Positions 1 to 5,504 of a stretch of 8,808 nucleotides of DNA are shown piece after piece. The stretch is from an uncultured Clostridium sp. (GTDB lineage: Bacteria > Bacillota > Clostridia > Lachnospirales > Lachnospiraceae). Under the pieces are notes generated by a model, which was not told where the DNA came from, did no database searches, and was given only the letters and a program-made list of their open reading frames with translations. Both the position numbers and the translations under genes were made by a program. The stretch spans positions 1 to 8,808 of the forward strand of contig CATWBR010000170.1 in the NCBI GenBank assembly GCA_958349075.1, read 5' to 3'. How positions within the stretch are numbered: position 1 is the first letter of the stretch; each line of letters begins with the position of its first letter.

Positions 1-1
1 G

Positions 2-175
2 GGTTGTTGGTGAGGTGGGGGATCCGGAAGAAAGAAATCTCCTACAGGGACCGCTTGCGCTTATGGAGTGCATAGCGGCTCTAGGGCGCTTGAGATACAC
101 CGCCCAAGTGCCGATGGACTCCCACGTCCCCTGCGGAGATTTTTTCTTCCTCCTCCCCCACAGCACACGATGACC
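2..175 (+). ncRNA. Candidate structured RNA, 6S-like long hairpin
   Basis: No believable gene lies here, but the + strand folds into a long interrupted hairpin. Helices I can pair by hand are 2-9 with 168-175 (three G-U wobbles), 15-22 with 154-161, 26-42 with 135-150 (16 pairs, one bulged base) and 45-51 with 126-133 (one bulge). Inside is an open area 52-84/113-125, in which 65-69 can pair 118-122 and 58-65 can pair 71-77. The tip is a helix 85-92/105-112 with one G-U. The wobbles are legal only in + strand RNA, which sets the strand. A long closing stem, an asymmetric central bubble and a length near 175 nt recall 6S RNA, the RNA polymerase-binding promoter mimic. I could not match conserved 6S sequence with certainty. 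A cis-acting leader of the MerR gene 91 bases downstream is the main alternative, since no promoter is visible between them. The 5' end may lie just outside the window. Confidence 0.45.
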
Positions 176-266
176 GTGACCGAAGACGCGCAGTTTACCG
201 TCCATCCCAAACCCCGGCCGTCCCGGCGGCGTCCTCATTTTTCATCCACACAGAAAGGACACCTTT

Positions 267-1019
267 ATGGACAAACTTCTCTCCATCGGTGAAGTCTCGC
301 GTCTCCTGGACATCCCTGAATCCACCCTGCGTTTCTGGCAGGACAAGGGGATTTTCAGCGTTGAGAAAGCCGACAACAATTACAGGCAGTACACGGTCAA
401 GGATTTAACAAATATTGCGGAGATCGCATTTTACCGGAATCTCGGAATGCCGGTCCGGCAGATGGGGCGGTTTAACCAGTTTGGCCTCGAGGATTATGAT
501 AAGATTCTCTCCTCCGTCAGGGAAACCCTGGAGGAAAAAATCAAGATGTATACGGCAATGTATGAATCCGCCTGTCTGAAAAGTGAACATATCAAAAGTA
601 TCCACGATTTAAAGGCTGTGGACTATGCGTACGACAGTGTCCCCTTTGACACGGTTGTCCGCTTTGAGTACAGTGACCGCGGTAATTTAACACGTTATAC
701 CCGCAATCCCTCGCTCTACGTCCGTTGCATGGATTCCCATGACCCGGATCATGACAAGAATGATATCCGGGGAATTATTGCCCCTGCCGCGGAGGAAGAG
801 GACGAGCTCATTTGGCAAAAAGAAAAAGATGGGCGTTTTGCCGTCTTTCTGATAGAGGAAATTGCCTCTGAAAATTATAGAAACAACATTTCCGAAAAGC
901 TTGAAATTATTCAGCGGAAACACAATACCGGAATCCTTCTGGCCAATTTTCTCCTGAGTGAGACAATAGGGGAAAAACGCATTGATTACCTCAAGGCCTA
1001 TGTGGAACTACTGGACTGA
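267..1019 (+). CDS. MerR-family transcriptional regulator with C-terminal effector-like domain
   Basis: A 250-residue DNA-binding regulator. Residues 4-70 form a MerR winged helix-turn-helix: LSIGEVSRLLDIPESTLRFW is the helix-turn-helix, followed by the wing around NNYRQYT and the helix ending in YRNLGMPVRQM. The family usually has Tyr where Trp24 stands. Residues 74-108 look like the short coiled-coil dimer helix. Residues about 115-250 make a separate domain whose late segment (GRFAVFLIEEI, then YLKAYVEL near the end) resembles the GyrI/BmrR-type ligand-binding fold; that is inference. There are no clustered cysteines or histidines as in metal- or redox-sensing MerR proteins. The start is supported by an AAAGGA ribosome site at 254-259, 7 bases upstream. 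No obvious target gene is adjacent: the next gene is convergent. The effector is unknown; multidrug or small-molecule sensing is the family's usual role. Confidence 0.88.
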   Translation: MDKLLSIGEVSRLLDIPESTLRFWQDKGIFSVEKADNNYRQYTVKDLTNIAEIAFYRNLGMPVRQMGRFNQFGLEDYDKILSSVRETLEEKIKMYTAMYESACLKSEHIKSIHDLKAVDYAYDSVPFDTVVRFEYSDRGNLTRYTRNPSLYVRCMDSHDPDHDKNDIRGIIAPAAEEEDELIWQKEKDGRFAVFLIEEIASENYRNNISEKLEIIQRKHNTGILLANFLLSETIGEKRIDYLKAYVELLD

Positions 1020-1022
1020 TAA

Positions 1023-1176
1023 CCTATGGACTTTCCTATGAAGGAAGAAAGAATCCCGCGTGCGGGATTCTCCGCCTGCGGCGGGTCGCTTTAGCGACAT
1101 AATTCCGATCCGCCGCAGTGCGATCCTCGCGGAGCGTTTTTATTTCATAGGACGTACTTTCCTATGAAATAAAAAC
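1023..1176. repeat. Nested-palindrome intergenic repeat element
   Basis: A dense set of inverted repeats fills the gap between two convergent genes. Outermost, CCTATGAA (1035-1042) pairs with TTCATAGG (1144-1151), and the latter also forms a perfect 16-bp stem (1136-1151 with 1161-1176, 9-base loop). Inside are a 9-bp hairpin (1051-1059/1062-1070), a 6-bp stem CTCCGC/GCGGAG (1070-1075/1129-1134), a 9-bp stem CTGCGGCGG/CCGCCGCAG (1076-1084/1110-1118) and a 6-bp hairpin GTCGCT/AGCGAC (1085-1090/1093-1098). ACTTTCCTATGAA occurs at both ends (1030-1042 and 1156-1168) as a 13-base direct repeat. The regular architecture suggests a dispersed palindromic unit (REP/MITE-like) rather than a simple terminator. 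Only one copy is in this window, so dispersal is inference. Confidence 0.6.
1070..1141 (+). terminator. Probable terminator of the MerR gene inside the repeat element
   Basis: CTCCGC (1070-1075) and GCGGAG (1129-1134) close a structure whose inner arm is the 9-bp stem 1076-1084/1110-1118. Shortly after the stem comes CG then TTTTTATTT, a usable U-tract. The loop arm is longer than in a standard intrinsic terminator, so it may instead be a passenger of the repeat. Confidence 0.4.
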
Positions 1177-1206
1177 AAGCGCCGTCTGCATCATGCAAAA
1201 CGGCGC
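1167..1206 (-). terminator. Intrinsic terminator of the DUF6465 gene
   Basis: Read on the - strand, a stem GCGCCGT/ACGGCGC (1200-1206 with 1179-1185) carries an inner TGCA/TGCA pair (1194-1197/1187-1190) with a 3-base loop, and is followed by TTGTTTTTATTT. It begins 38 bases after the stop codon of the DUF6465 gene. The stem plus U-run is a good match to a rho-independent terminator in this direction. Confidence 0.75.
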
Positions 1207-1243
1207 CTATCCTTTTTTCAAGTCTATCTATGTCGGTATAATA

Positions 1244-1723
1244 TTAGTAAACAATTTTGTAATCGTCGGAACCTTCGCCGTTGATTACATAGTAAGCAGC
1301 ATTCTCTTCCGGCTTCACATAAATTTCAACCGTCTTGATGTCCGCCTCTTTATGTCCTGCGGCTGCGTATGCTTTCTTAGCTGCTGCGACGAGCTTCTCC
1401 ACCTCTGCCTCTTTTCCGGCGTACTGTATGTATACAGCGGTTTTTGCTTCCTTCTTTACCGGGGCTTTCTTGGCCGGAGCCTTTTTAGCCGGAGCTTCTT
1501 TCTTTGGTGCAGCCTCTTTCTTTGGAGCGGCTTCCTTTTTCGGTGCAGCTTCCTTCTTTGGCGCAGCCTCTTTCTCTGGCGCCGCCGCCTTCGTTTCCGG
1601 AGCTTTCTTAACTTCTTCCTTCATCTCAGGTACTGCCGGTGCTGCTGCCTTCACTTCTGCTACAGGTTTTGCAGTTTCTTTTGCAACTGCTGCCTTTGTC
1701 TCAGTTTTCTTTGTTGCTGCCAT
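1244..1723 (-). CDS. Lys/Ala/Pro-rich protein with C-terminal DUF6465 domain
   Basis: A 159-residue soluble protein in two parts. Residues 1-93 are low-complexity Ala, Lys, Glu and Pro: a loose AAxKxE-type stretch, then five copies of APxKEA (48-77), then PAKKA units (78-87) and PVKKEAK. This resembles the tail of histone H1 or bacterial H1-like proteins (HctA/AlgP type). Residues 94-159 form a compact alpha/beta domain, starting KTAVYIQYAGKE and ending NAAYYVINGEGSDDYKIVY, which I recognise as DUF6465, a domain of unknown function common in Lachnospiraceae. No signal peptide or membrane segment is present. A GAGGAGG ribosome site (1732-1738) sits about 8 bases before ATG, and a perfect promoter lies upstream, so the protein should be abundant. 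Nucleoid association is a guess from the tail only. The gene stands alone, convergent with the MerR gene. Confidence 0.88.
   Translation of the reverse strand: MAATKKTETKAAVAKETAKPVAEVKAAAPAVPEMKEEVKKAPETKAAAPEKEAAPKKEAAPKKEAAPKKEAAPKKEAPAKKAPAKKAPVKKEAKTAVYIQYAGKEAEVEKLVAAAKKAYAAAGHKEADIKTVEIYVKPEENAAYYVINGEGSDDYKIVY
1493..1582 (-). repeat. 18-bp tandem repeats encoding APxKEA
   Basis: Five tandem 18-base units encode residues 48-77 of the DUF6465 protein (one APEKEA then four APKKEA). Synonymous codons differ between units (Gly/Ala-type third positions vary), so the array is not freshly duplicated, but slippage could still change copy number between strains. Confidence 0.8.
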
Positions 1724-1800
1724 CTACTTTTCCTCCTCAAATCAACTCTGTTAAAACCCAACTACTCTGATGCTTTAATCTGTTGTTGTCGATTGAGGGA

Positions 1801-1829
1801 ATTATAAGCCCATTTTCGCATTTTGTCAA
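1801..1829 (-). promoter_or_regulatory. Perfect-consensus sigma-A promoter of the DUF6465 gene
   Basis: On the - strand, TTGACA (1824-1829) and TATAAT (1801-1806) are separated by exactly 17 bases. Both boxes match consensus at six of six positions. Transcription should start near 1794, giving a leader of about 70 bases. The -35 box lies about 95 bases beyond the stop codon of the upstream symporter gene. Confidence 0.9.
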
Positions 1830-1922
1830 CCTCAGGACGGTCTGCATTCGACAGGCCTGTCCTAAAAAAGCCTTGTATATCCTGGATTTTTTTGTCATTT
1901 TCTGCGTTTTGGAGCCTGGTTT

Positions 1923-3248
1923 TTACTTAAATATGACTAAATAAATCTGCCAAAAACCTGTCAAAGTAACAATACCAACCAAAATTGGAGTAATGAAACG
2001 AATTGCGATAATCCAGAGTTTTTTCAGCTTAAACGGAACCCCGTCCCTCTCTATCTCACTGATCAGATACTCCGGATGCCACTTCCATCCCACATAGTAA
2101 CACATTGTAAGTCCGCCTAACGGAAGCAGGATGTTATCCGTAATCACACCGATAAAATCAAAGACGCTGTATTTCAGGATTGTGACATCCCCAAGCATTC
2201 CAAAAGAAAGCGCGCTCGGAATTCCCAGAAGGAATATAGCGCTTCCTATCACAAGGGTTGCCTTGCGACGTGACCACTTCAGCGTGTCAATTGCAAAGGA
2301 TACCGGAACCTCCAGAAGCGCAATGGCGCTCGTTACCGCCGCAAAGAATACGAGGGCAAAGAACAGGAACGCAAACAGAGGGCCTCCCTTTATCTCGGCA
2401 AATACCATCGGCAGAGTGCCGAAGATCAGCCCGGGTCCCTGCGTCGGTTCCAGATGGAAGGAAAATACGGCCGGAAAGATGGCAATTCCTGCCAGAATGG
2501 CAATCGCCGTATCAAGGCCGGCAACGGACAGACAGCTTCTTGGAATATTCTCTTTCTCGCTCAGATAACTGCCGTATGTGATGGTAATACCCATACAAAG
2601 GCTCAGGGAATAGAAGACCTGTCCGAGAGCGGCGCTGACGGAACTTAAATTGAATTCGGAACCCGCCGGAGAAAAAATAAACTTAAGGCCTTCCGATGCT
2701 CCCGGAAGCGTCACGCTTCTCACGATGATGATGAGCAGAAGCACAAAAAGCAGGGGCATCATAAACTTGCTGGCCTTTTCAATACCGTTTATACCAAAGA
2801 AACAGATCGCGGTCGTGATTGCCATAAAGACAAAGTGCCAGATAACCGGTTCTTCGGTGCTGATAAACGCGGTAAAATCGGCCGGAGCCGCGAGCGTTGT
2901 GCCATAGCTGATAATGTACTTGATAATCCAGCCGCCGATTACACTGTAGTAGCTTAAAATGACGAAGGCGGCCAGCACCCCGAAAATTCCCACAATCCTC
3001 GCATGAGGATCGATATCGCCATATGCCTGCACCGGATCATGGCGCGTCTTTCTTCCCAGCGACATCTCCGTCATCATAACCGGCAGTCCCAGGATTACAA
3101 TAAAGGCCAGGTAGGCGGCAAGGAATGGGAATCCGCCGTTCCTTCCCATCAGATAAGGGAATTTCCACAGATTTCCAAGGCCGATGGCAGCGCCTGCCGT
3201 CGCCATGATAAAGCCAAGCTTGCTGGCCCATTGATTTCTCGTATTCAT
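1923..3248 (-). CDS. NSS-family sodium-dependent amino-acid (neurotransmitter-type) symporter
   Basis: A 441-residue membrane transporter of the LeuT fold, close in length to the 11-helix bacterial type such as MhsT. TM1 carries the family signature GAAIGLGNLWKFPY (19-32), whose unwound centre binds substrate and Na+. TM6 has the matching break SLSLCMGITITYGSYL (214-229). T306-S307 in VTSAIALLE correspond to the Na2-site Thr-Ser of LeuT. Lys29 replaces LeuT Arg30 in the outer gate, and Asp364 fits its Asp404 partner, so the salt bridge is kept. Substrate cannot be read from sequence; small neutral or hydrophobic amino acids are usual. The ATG has an AAGAGGA ribosome site 8 bases upstream. It follows the NhaC-type gene by 38 bases with no terminator between, implying one transcript. 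I see no convincing intrinsic terminator in the 90 bases after its stop. Confidence 0.93.
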   Translation of the reverse strand: MNTRNQWASKLGFIMATAGAAIGLGNLWKFPYLMGRNGGFPFLAAYLAFIVILGLPVMMTEMSLGRKTRHDPVQAYGDIDPHARIVGIFGVLAAFVILSYYSVIGGWIIKYIISYGTTLAAPADFTAFISTEEPVIWHFVFMAITTAICFFGINGIEKASKFMMPLLFVLLLIIIVRSVTLPGASEGLKFIFSPAGSEFNLSSVSAALGQVFYSLSLCMGITITYGSYLSEKENIPRSCLSVAGLDTAIAILAGIAIFPAVFSFHLEPTQGPGLIFGTLPMVFAEIKGGPLFAFLFFALVFFAAVTSAIALLEVPVSFAIDTLKWSRRKATLVIGSAIFLLGIPSALSFGMLGDVTILKYSVFDFIGVITDNILLPLGGLTMCYYVGWKWHPEYLISEIERDGVPFKLKKLWIIAIRFITPILVGIVTLTGFWQIYLVIFK

Positions 3249-3286
3249 AAATTGTGTCCTCTTACTTTCTCATTAATTGCATTCTG

Positions 3287-4570
3287 TCACTGCTGTCTCT
3301 TCTTTATAAAAATGAAAACCAGTCCGCTGACTCCCATTAATATCGGATAAAAACAGTAGGGTATAATATCAAACGGAGTGAGCCCCGTCAGGCTGGCCGC
3401 TGCCAGAAGCTGCGCGCCGTAAGGAATCAGTCCCTGTCCCATAGAGCTGAACATATCCAGCAGAGATGCCGAACGCCTCGGCGTCACGCCGAAGTCATTG
3501 CTGATTTCCTTGGCAATCGGGCCTGCCATTACAATGGCAACCGTATTGTTGGCCGTACACATGTCGACCAGAAGCGACAGAGCGGCAATTCCCAGCTCTC
3601 CGCCCTTCTCGCTGTTAATTCTCTTTCGTATAAAGGAAAGCACAAAATCGATGCCGCCGTATTCCTTCACCAATGCCACGATACAGGCCACAATCATGGA
3701 AATAACGGTAATATCATACATTCCCATGATTCCGTCTCCGACATGCACAAACATCTCCGCCGGCCCGAACGCTCCGGTAGCCAGTCCCACGATGAGGGAC
3801 AGCACGGTTCCCGATATCAACACAATAAAAACATTAATTCCGGCCAGGGCTCCTATAAGAACCACCAGATATGGAAGAACCTTAAATACATTGTAAGAAA
3901 GAGCGCCCACGTCATACTCTGTTTTCCCTGCAATCACAAGGAAGATAATCACGGTCACAACCGCTGCCGGAAGCACGATCATGAAGTTCTCGCGAAACTT
4001 GTCCTTCATCTCACAGCCCTGTGTTTTTACCGCCGCGATCGTTGTATCCGAAATCATCGAAAGGTTGTCACCGAACATAGCTCCGCCGACCACTGCTCCC
4101 GCGCAGAGCGCCAGTGAAAAACCGGTCTTATCACTGATACCCACGGCGATAGGTGCAAGCGCCGTGATCGTTCCCACAGACGTACCCATGGAAATGGAGA
4201 TAAAACAGGCAATGACAAAAAGGCCCGCCACAGCCATACCGGACGGCATGACGGAAAGTCCCAGCGCAACGGTGCTCTCCACACCGCCCGCTGCCTTAAC
4301 CGAACCGGAGAAGGCGCCCGCCGCAAGGAAAATCAGGCACATCGTAATAATGTTCTCATCCCCGACTCCTGCTGCCGCCAGCTTGATTTTTTCGGAAAAT
4401 TTAAGACTGCGGTTCTGGGCAAATGCCACAACCAGCGCTATCAGAAATGCTACAATCGCAGGCATGCTGTAAAAATCGCCTGTTATAAAACCTGATCCAA
4501 GAAAAATTAAAAGAAACACGACAATAGGAAGAAGCGCCGACGCTCTTCCCTTATTTTCATTCTGACTCAT
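3287..4570 (-). CDS. NhaC-family Na+/H+ antiporter
   Basis: A 427-residue inner-membrane protein with about 10-12 hydrophobic segments, slightly shorter than typical NhaC. Family signatures are MGTSVGTITALAPIA (128-142), GGAMFGDNLSMISDTTIAA (162-180) with the acidic Asp168 and Asp175 expected to handle cations, and CTANNTVAIVMAGPIAKE in the second half (338-355). The family exchanges external H+ for internal Na+; some members instead exchange organic substrates (malate/lactate or amino acids), which cannot be excluded. An AGGGGGA ribosome site lies 5 bases before ATG. It is the first gene of a probable operon with the downstream Na+ symporter, and its own promoter lies in the divergent region upstream. 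The job suggested by context is to remove Na+ brought in by the symporter. Confidence 0.9.
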   Translation of the reverse strand: MSQNENKGRASALLPIVVFLLIFLGSGFITGDFYSMPAIVAFLIALVVAFAQNRSLKFSEKIKLAAAGVGDENIITMCLIFLAAGAFSGSVKAAGGVESTVALGLSVMPSGMAVAGLFVIACFISISMGTSVGTITALAPIAVGISDKTGFSLALCAGAVVGGAMFGDNLSMISDTTIAAVKTQGCEMKDKFRENFMIVLPAAVVTVIIFLVIAGKTEYDVGALSYNVFKVLPYLVVLIGALAGINVFIVLISGTVLSLIVGLATGAFGPAEMFVHVGDGIMGMYDITVISMIVACIVALVKEYGGIDFVLSFIRKRINSEKGGELGIAALSLLVDMCTANNTVAIVMAGPIAKEISNDFGVTPRRSASLLDMFSSMGQGLIPYGAQLLAAASLTGLTPFDIIPYCFYPILMGVSGLVFIFIKKRQQ

Positions 4571-4603
4571 GGAAATCCCCCTGTATATTTTGTAAGTAAA
4601 AGC

Positions 4604-4616
4604 TATATCTGATATA
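4604..4616. promoter_or_regulatory. 13-bp palindrome, operator-like, in the antiporter leader
   Basis: TATATC-T-GATATA is a perfect inverted repeat around one central base, lying just downstream of the predicted start of the antiporter transcript. Eleven of its bases (TATCAGATATA on the other strand) recur at 4750-4760 before the divergent gene. The AT-rich context makes chance occurrence possible. Confidence 0.3.
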
Positions 4617-4636
4617 ACCAGACATTATAGTACATA

Positions 4637-4665
4637 ATTATATATGATTTGAGCTTTTGTTTCAA
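4637..4665 (-). promoter_or_regulatory. Promoter of the antiporter-symporter operon
   Basis: On the - strand, TTGAAA (4660-4665, five of six) and TATAAT (4637-4642, six of six) are 17 bases apart. Transcription should begin near 4630, about 60 bases before the ATG. A second ATTATA at 4624-4629 lacks a partner -35 box. Confidence 0.7.
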
Positions 4666-4698
4666 TAGAAATATATCTCTCTTTTTTCCTGCTTCATG

Positions 4699-4727
4699 TG
4701 AACTTCTTTCACTTCCTTCCATATAAT
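4699..4727 (+). promoter_or_regulatory. Probable promoter of the DUF4397 gene
   Basis: TATAAT (4722-4727) is a perfect -10 box. The hexamer 17 bases upstream, TGAACT (4699-4704), matches only three of six -35 positions, so the promoter may need an activator or use another sigma factor. Transcription would start near 4734, leaving a short leader with GCGAGGT (4744-4750) as ribosome site 9 bases before ATG. Confidence 0.45.
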
Positions 4728-4749
4728 AATATATAAAAAACAAGCGAGG

Positions 4750-4760
4750 TATCAGATATA
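4750..4760. promoter_or_regulatory. Second copy of the operator-like 11-mer, at the DUF4397 start codon
   Basis: TATCAGATATA fills the gap between the ribosome site and ATG and includes the A of the start codon. It matches, in reverse complement, the core of the palindrome at 4604-4616. A protein bound here would block initiation, but this is inference from two AT-rich matches. Confidence 0.28.
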
Positions 4761-5440
4761 TGGAAACCTACAACTATGATGATACAACTGCAACGCCCGG
4801 ATTCGGCCCTGAAGGCTCCGTTACTCCTTCTGTCCCCGACAACGGCAATGCAAATGACGTTCCGGCTACTCCCGGCTTCGGTCCGGAAGGCCCATCAACC
4901 CCTTCTCTTCCCAGCAATGGAAACAACGCTCCGGCTGCTCCCGGTTTCGGCCCCATCGGCCCTGTAACCCCTTCTCTTCCCAGCAATGGAAGCAACGCTC
5001 CGGCTGCTCCCGGTTTCGGTCCCCTCGGCCCTGTAACTCCTTCTCTCCCATCCAACAACAATCAGGGATGCATCAACTGCGTCGGCTCAGTGGTATGGCC
5101 TAATTCTTCGACAGGAATACTCTGGACCTGGGGAACGCTCTCTCCTTTCTTCTCCACAACCTCCGACATTGCCCATGTGCGCTTTTACAATGCGGCAGCC
5201 ATTCGTGAACCCCTCGACATTTACTTAAACGGACGCCTTGTTGTGTCTAATCTGGACTACATGAACTACACAAGATATCTTCACATTATTCCAGGTGTTT
5301 ACAGACTGACCATATACAGAAGAACAAATCCAGGTGTTCCGATTATTGACACAGGAGTTCAGTTCCGCGGCGGAAGCAGCTACACACTGGCCATCCTCGG
5401 AACGGTAAATAACTTCTCCGTACAGATTATAACCGCCTGA
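4760..5440 (+). CDS. Pro/Gly-rich repeat protein with DUF4397 domain
   Basis: A 226-residue protein of unknown function. After a 12-residue acidic/Tyr start come four Pro/Gly repeats (13-103) of the form PGFGPxGPxTPSLPSNGxNAPAA, then a linker with a CINC pair (Cys104, Cys107). Residues about 113-226 form a beta-rich DUF4397 domain: HVRFYNAAAIREPLDIYLNGRLVVSNLDYMNY, then a GVYRLTIYR strand and a YTLAILGT strand, the usual order of that immunoglobulin-like fold. DUF4397 proteins are generally surface or envelope proteins, yet there is no signal peptide, membrane helix or LPXTG anchor. Assembly on the spore surface by a mother-cell route would fit a repeat protein without a signal, but nothing proves it. 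It is transcribed away from the antiporter operon and ends at a strong bidirectional terminator. Confidence 0.85.
   Translation: METYNYDDTTATPGFGPEGSVTPSVPDNGNANDVPATPGFGPEGPSTPSLPSNGNNAPAAPGFGPIGPVTPSLPSNGSNAPAAPGFGPLGPVTPSLPSNNNQGCINCVGSVVWPNSSTGILWTWGTLSPFFSTTSDIAHVRFYNAAAIREPLDIYLNGRLVVSNLDYMNYTRYLHIIPGVYRLTIYRRTNPGVPIIDTGVQFRGGSSYTLAILGTVNNFSVQIITA
4796..5068 (+). repeat. Four in-frame Pro/Gly-rich tandem repeats
   Basis: Unit 1 (4796-4870) has 25 codons and is the most divergent. Units 2 (4871-4939) and 3 (4940-5008) are 69-base, 23-codon units, and unit 4 (5009-5068) is partial. Units 2-4 are nearly identical in DNA, sharing for example CTCCGGCTGCTCCCGG at two junctions, which points to recent duplication and likely length variation between strains. 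Confidence 0.85.
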
Positions 5441-5450
5441 TTTCCTGCAG

Positions 5451-5504
5451 AATAAAAAACGGACAGAACCGCTGAAGTAATCAGGGTTCTGTCCGTTTTT
5501 TATT
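5451..5504. terminator. Bidirectional intrinsic terminator with 20-bp perfect stem
   Basis: Bases 5451-5470 and 5485-5504 are perfect inverted complements around a 14-base loop. The core is CGGACAGAACC/GGTTCTGTCCG flanked by A6 on the left and T6 on the right, so each strand has a U-tract after the stem. It lies 11 bases after the DUF4397 stop and contains the stop codon of the convergent metalloregulator gene. Confidence 0.93.

Noticed and set aside
2..175. SRP RNA, tmRNA or RNase P RNA
   Set aside because: The short CCGGAA at 24-29 recalls the SRP helix 8 motif, but the surrounding conserved bases and tetraloop context are missing; no tmRNA or RNase P signature was seen.
68..292. 74-codon open frame overlapping the start of the MerR gene
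   Set aside because: No ribosome site, biased Pro/Arg/His composition, runs through the structured RNA region and into the MerR gene in another frame.
1493..1582. Tandem repeats as a possible CRISPR array
   Set aside because: Units are contiguous 18-mers in frame within a gene, with no spacers.
1193..1807. 204-codon Cys/Phe/Leu-rich open frame on the + strand
   Set aside because: It is the complement of the repetitive DUF6465 gene, runs through that gene's promoter, and has composition typical of an antisense frame of Lys/Ala repeats.
1831..1922. Terminator for the symporter operon
   Set aside because: ACAGGCCTGT (1851-1860) is palindromic but is not followed by a U-run on the - strand, and the T6 run at 1863-1868 precedes rather than follows it. 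I could not support a terminator.
4571..4759. DtxR or MntR operator in the divergent region
   Set aside because: The palindrome present (TATATC-T-GATATA) does not resemble the TTAGG-type DtxR box or the known MntR box, so I do not link it to the nearby metalloregulator.
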